Assembly: GCA_003142185.1 (NCBI GenBank)
Contig: PLOR01000010.1
Span: 24,130-88,129, forward strand
Source of the DNA: Bryobacterales bacterium
GTDB taxonomy: Bacteria; Acidobacteriota; Terriglobia; Bryobacterales; Bryobacteraceae
Length of the DNA stretch: 64,000 nucleotides
Direction: 5' to 3'
Shown here one piece after another: positions 59,703 to 64,000 of this stretch. Both the position numbers and the translations under genes were made by a program. Positions within the stretch are counted from its first letter, which is position 1. Each line of letters starts with the position of its first letter. The notes beneath the pieces are model-generated. The model had not been told where the DNA came from and searched no databases. It saw nothing but the letters and a program-made list of their open reading frames with translations.

Positions 59703-60125
59703 ATGTCTCTCACCCACTTCGACCCATTAGCCAATATCCGCCTCTTCGAGGACGCTTTCACACGTATGTTCAACGAGCCCCAGACCAACCGGCCCTGGAC
59801 GCCCGCCGTGGACATCTATGAAACCGAAAACGATCTCGTGGTGAAAGCCGATCTGCCGGATGTCGATCTCAAGGATATCGATGTCCGGGTGGAGAACCAG
59901 ACGCTCACGATCGCCGGCGAGCGCAAGTTCGAAAAGCAGGACAACGTTGCGGGCTATCACCGCATCGAGCGCAGCTACGGTAACTTCACGCGCAGCTTCG
60001 CGGTGCCCAACAGCTTCGATACCGAAAAAATCGCCGCTTCCTTCAAGAACGGCGTCCTGAGCGTATCGCTGCCGAAGAAAGAAGCAGCCAAGCCGCGCCA
60101 GATCAAGATCGAAGCCACCGCGTAA
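59703..60125 (+). CDS. Hsp20/alpha-crystallin small heat shock protein
   Basis: The 140-residue protein has the alpha-crystallin domain (about 35-125): WTPAVDIYETENDLVVKADL, KFEKQDNVAGYHRIERSYG, FTRSFAVPNSFDTEKIAASF and NGVLSVSLPKKE, with the C-terminal tail ending IKIEATA. Small Hsps hold unfolding proteins for refolding by ClpB/DnaK. clpB follows 208 bp downstream on the same strand. GAGGAG precedes ATG 59703, and a strong promoter lies at 59612. Confidence 0.95.
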   Translation: MSLTHFDPLANIRLFEDAFTRMFNEPQTNRPWTPAVDIYETENDLVVKADLPDVDLKDIDVRVENQTLTIAGERKFEKQDNVAGYHRIERSYGNFTRSFAVPNSFDTEKIAASFKNGVLSVSLPKKEAAKPRQIKIEATA

Positions 60126-60180
60126 GGGGCTCGCGAGGAAGGTGGAGTGGCTGGAGCTGCTCACGAAGCTGTCAAAACTC

Positions 60181-60254
60181 GCCCGCAAGCGGGCGTTGGC
60201 AAGCTAAAGCATGCCCCACCAAAAGCGTTGGCAGGTTGAAACCTGCCCCACCAA
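60181..60254. repeat. Composite of three dispersed palindromes (reverse of 30631)
   Basis: GCCCGCAAGCGGGC, GGCAAGCTAAAGCATGCC and GGCAGGTTGAAACCTGCC lie in a row between hsp20 and clpB. The order and orientation are the exact reverse of the modules at 30631-30700. Confidence 0.75.
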
Positions 60255-60333
60255 GAAAACTGGTAAGTTGAGGGCAGGCGGAGCCGTATGGCAACCGCCT
60301 GCCCGTTTTGCATGCAAGGACGGACGAGGGGAC

Positions 60334-62988
<2,655 letters not shown>

Positions 62989-63002
62989 GCGTGCCACAGC
63001 CG

Positions 63003-63062
63003 TGGTGGGGCATGCTTTAGCTTGCCCCGGCAAATCGCCGGCGGCAAGACCGCCGGCGCTAC
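63003..63062. repeat. Two adjacent dispersed palindromes
   Basis: GTGGGGCATGCTTTAGCTTGCCCC is followed by GCCGGCGGCAAGACCGCCGGC. The first belongs to the GGGCA-GCTT type and the second to the CCGGCGGT type seen at 8042 and 56928. It sits between clpB and htpX. Confidence 0.7.
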
Positions 63063-63083
63063 CGCCAACCGGAGATTCGATAA

Positions 63084-63929
63084 ATGACTAACAGCTTCAA
63101 GACCGTATTGTTGCTCGGCCTTCTAACCGGCGTCCTCATTTATGGAGGCGAGTTATTCCTGGGCCGGAACGGGCTCTATATGGGCCTGGCGTTCGCCGTG
63201 GTGATGAACTTCTCGAGTTACTTCTTTTCCGATAAGATCGCGCTGGCGACTTACCACGCGCAGCCCGTGACACCCGATCAAAACCCGGATGCTTACCGCC
63301 GCGTGGCGCCGATTGTCGAGAACCTGACCCGCCGCATGGGCCTGCCGATGCCGAGGCTGTACTTAATCGCGGAGCAGTCGCCGAACGCATTCGCCACCGG
63401 CCGCAATCCCTCGCACGCGTCGGTCGCCTTCACCGAAGGCATTCTGCAATTGATGACGGATCAGGAACTGGAAGGTGTGGTGGCGCACGAACTCGGCCAC
63501 GTGCTGCACCGCGACATCCTGATCAGCTCGGTGGCGGCCACGCTGGCCGGAGCCATCATGTTCGCCTCGCGCCTGGGCTTTTTCTTTGGCGGCGCGCGCG
63601 ACGACCGGAACCGCGAAGGCGGCGGCATTGGCGCTTTGCTGATGCTGATTCTCGGGCCCATCGCCGCGTTGCTGATCCAGATGGCCATCTCGCGCTCGCG
63701 CGAGTATGACGCCGACGCCGCTTCCGCCAAGTACACCGGCACGCCTTACGAGCTGATCTCCGGTTTGCAGAAACTCGAGACCTGGAGCAAGCGGCTGCCG
63801 ATGGCGGCCACTCCTTCCACGGCGCACTTGTTCATCATCAAGCCCTCCAGCGGTGCGTGGTTTCAAAGCCTGTGGTCGACGCATCCCGCTACCGCGGAGC
63901 GCATCCGCCGCTTGCAGGAAATGCGATGA
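63084..63929 (+). CDS. htpX: Membrane metalloprotease HtpX
   Basis: HtpX is an inner-membrane M48 protease that removes damaged membrane proteins. The 281-residue protein has two N-terminal helices, the zinc motif GVVAHELGHVLHRD (about residue 133), two more helices after it and the third ligand in RSREYDADAASAKYTG. Length and order match E. coli HtpX. The following gene overlaps its stop by 4 bp. Confidence 0.95.
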   Translation: MTNSFKTVLLLGLLTGVLIYGGELFLGRNGLYMGLAFAVVMNFSSYFFSDKIALATYHAQPVTPDQNPDAYRRVAPIVENLTRRMGLPMPRLYLIAEQSPNAFATGRNPSHASVAFTEGILQLMTDQELEGVVAHELGHVLHRDILISSVAATLAGAIMFASRLGFFFGGARDDRNREGGGIGALLMLILGPIAALLIQMAISRSREYDADAASAKYTGTPYELISGLQKLETWSKRLPMAATPSTAHLFIIKPSSGAWFQSLWSTHPATAERIRRLQEMR

Positions 63930-64000
63930 ACGAAGTCCGCGTCAACCGGAAGGCGGCCGGCCGGGTCGCTTCCGGACACCCGTGGATCTTCTCGAGTGAC
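63926..64000 (+). CDS. N-terminus of a PUA-domain rRNA methyltransferase-like protein (partial)
   Basis: Only 25 residues are present before the window ends. MNEVRVNRKAAGRVASGHPW with the following IFSSD matches the PUA start of RlmI-type 23S rRNA cytosine methyltransferases. ATG 63926 overlaps the htpX stop (ATGA), so translation is coupled. With so little sequence the assignment is tentative. Confidence 0.55.
   Translation, partial: MNEVRVNRKAAGRVASGHPWIFSSD

Overview
The window is 64 kb of GC-rich chromosomal DNA with dense bacterial coding, short intergenic gaps and no phage, plasmid, insertion-sequence or CRISPR features. The gene mix (transmembrane Ser/Thr kinase, several M48 proteases, beta-propeller phosphoesterase, DUF3617 and DUF4139 secreted proteins, futalosine-type menaquinone gene, divergent ETF/acyl-CoA dehydrogenase set, type IV pilins, many dispersed intergenic palindromes) fits an Acidobacteriota genome of the Solibacter/Bryobacter type. 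That assignment is an inference from content; no rRNA gene is present to test it.

Layout. 1-8 kb: HEAT-repeat protein (cut by the window edge), small M48 protease, mqnD, then a divergent Ser/Thr kinase with a lectin-like external domain, two exported unknowns and a second M48 protease. 8-17.2 kb: one long minus-strand block with the compact histidine operon hisI-G-D-C-(HAD phosphatase)-B-H-F-A, followed by etfB-etfA. In front of hisI lies a complete transcription attenuator: a 20-residue leader peptide with four consecutive His codons, an intrinsic terminator and an antiterminator pairing. 17-24 kb: an orphan HigA-like antitoxin, a CBM9-like protein, lysA, two tandem type IV pilin-like genes (one with a destroyed prepilin site), feoAB and a GNAT acetyltransferase. 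24-31 kb: a TMTC-like membrane protein, a flagellar group (flaG, fliS) with sigma-28-like promoter boxes, a decayed tandem duplication of secreted proteins, lhgO and tRNA-Leu. 31-38 kb: a HepT/MntA toxin-antitoxin pair, an AlkD-like protein, a propeller-phosphoesterase, and PIN-TRAM/ispD/ispF. 38-48 kb: DUF4139 protein, yjbQ, a response regulator with an overlapping small basic gene and a Tat-exported protein, Fur, an FHA-GAF-PP2C phosphatase, another orphan antitoxin-like protein and a four-domain rhodanese. 48-54.5 kb: a large acyl-CoA dehydrogenase coupled to an ETF:quinone oxidoreductase-like flavoprotein, then a TPR lipoprotein. 54.7-64 kb: an MFS exporter, DUF3617 protein, phosphoesterase, rsmE, mutM, and a proteostasis group (hsp20, clpB, htpX), ending in a partial rRNA methyltransferase-like gene.

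How the parts connect. Histidine synthesis is encoded almost completely and appears controlled by ribosome-mediated attenuation; hisE is absent, and a HAD phosphatase sits where a histidinol-phosphate phosphatase would be expected. The acyl-CoA dehydrogenase, the divergent EtfAB and the ETF-QO-like protein could form one electron path to a menaquinone pool, although the genes lie 38 kb apart. Intergenic spaces repeatedly carry modular palindromes of at least four types, some combining two or three hairpins in one element.
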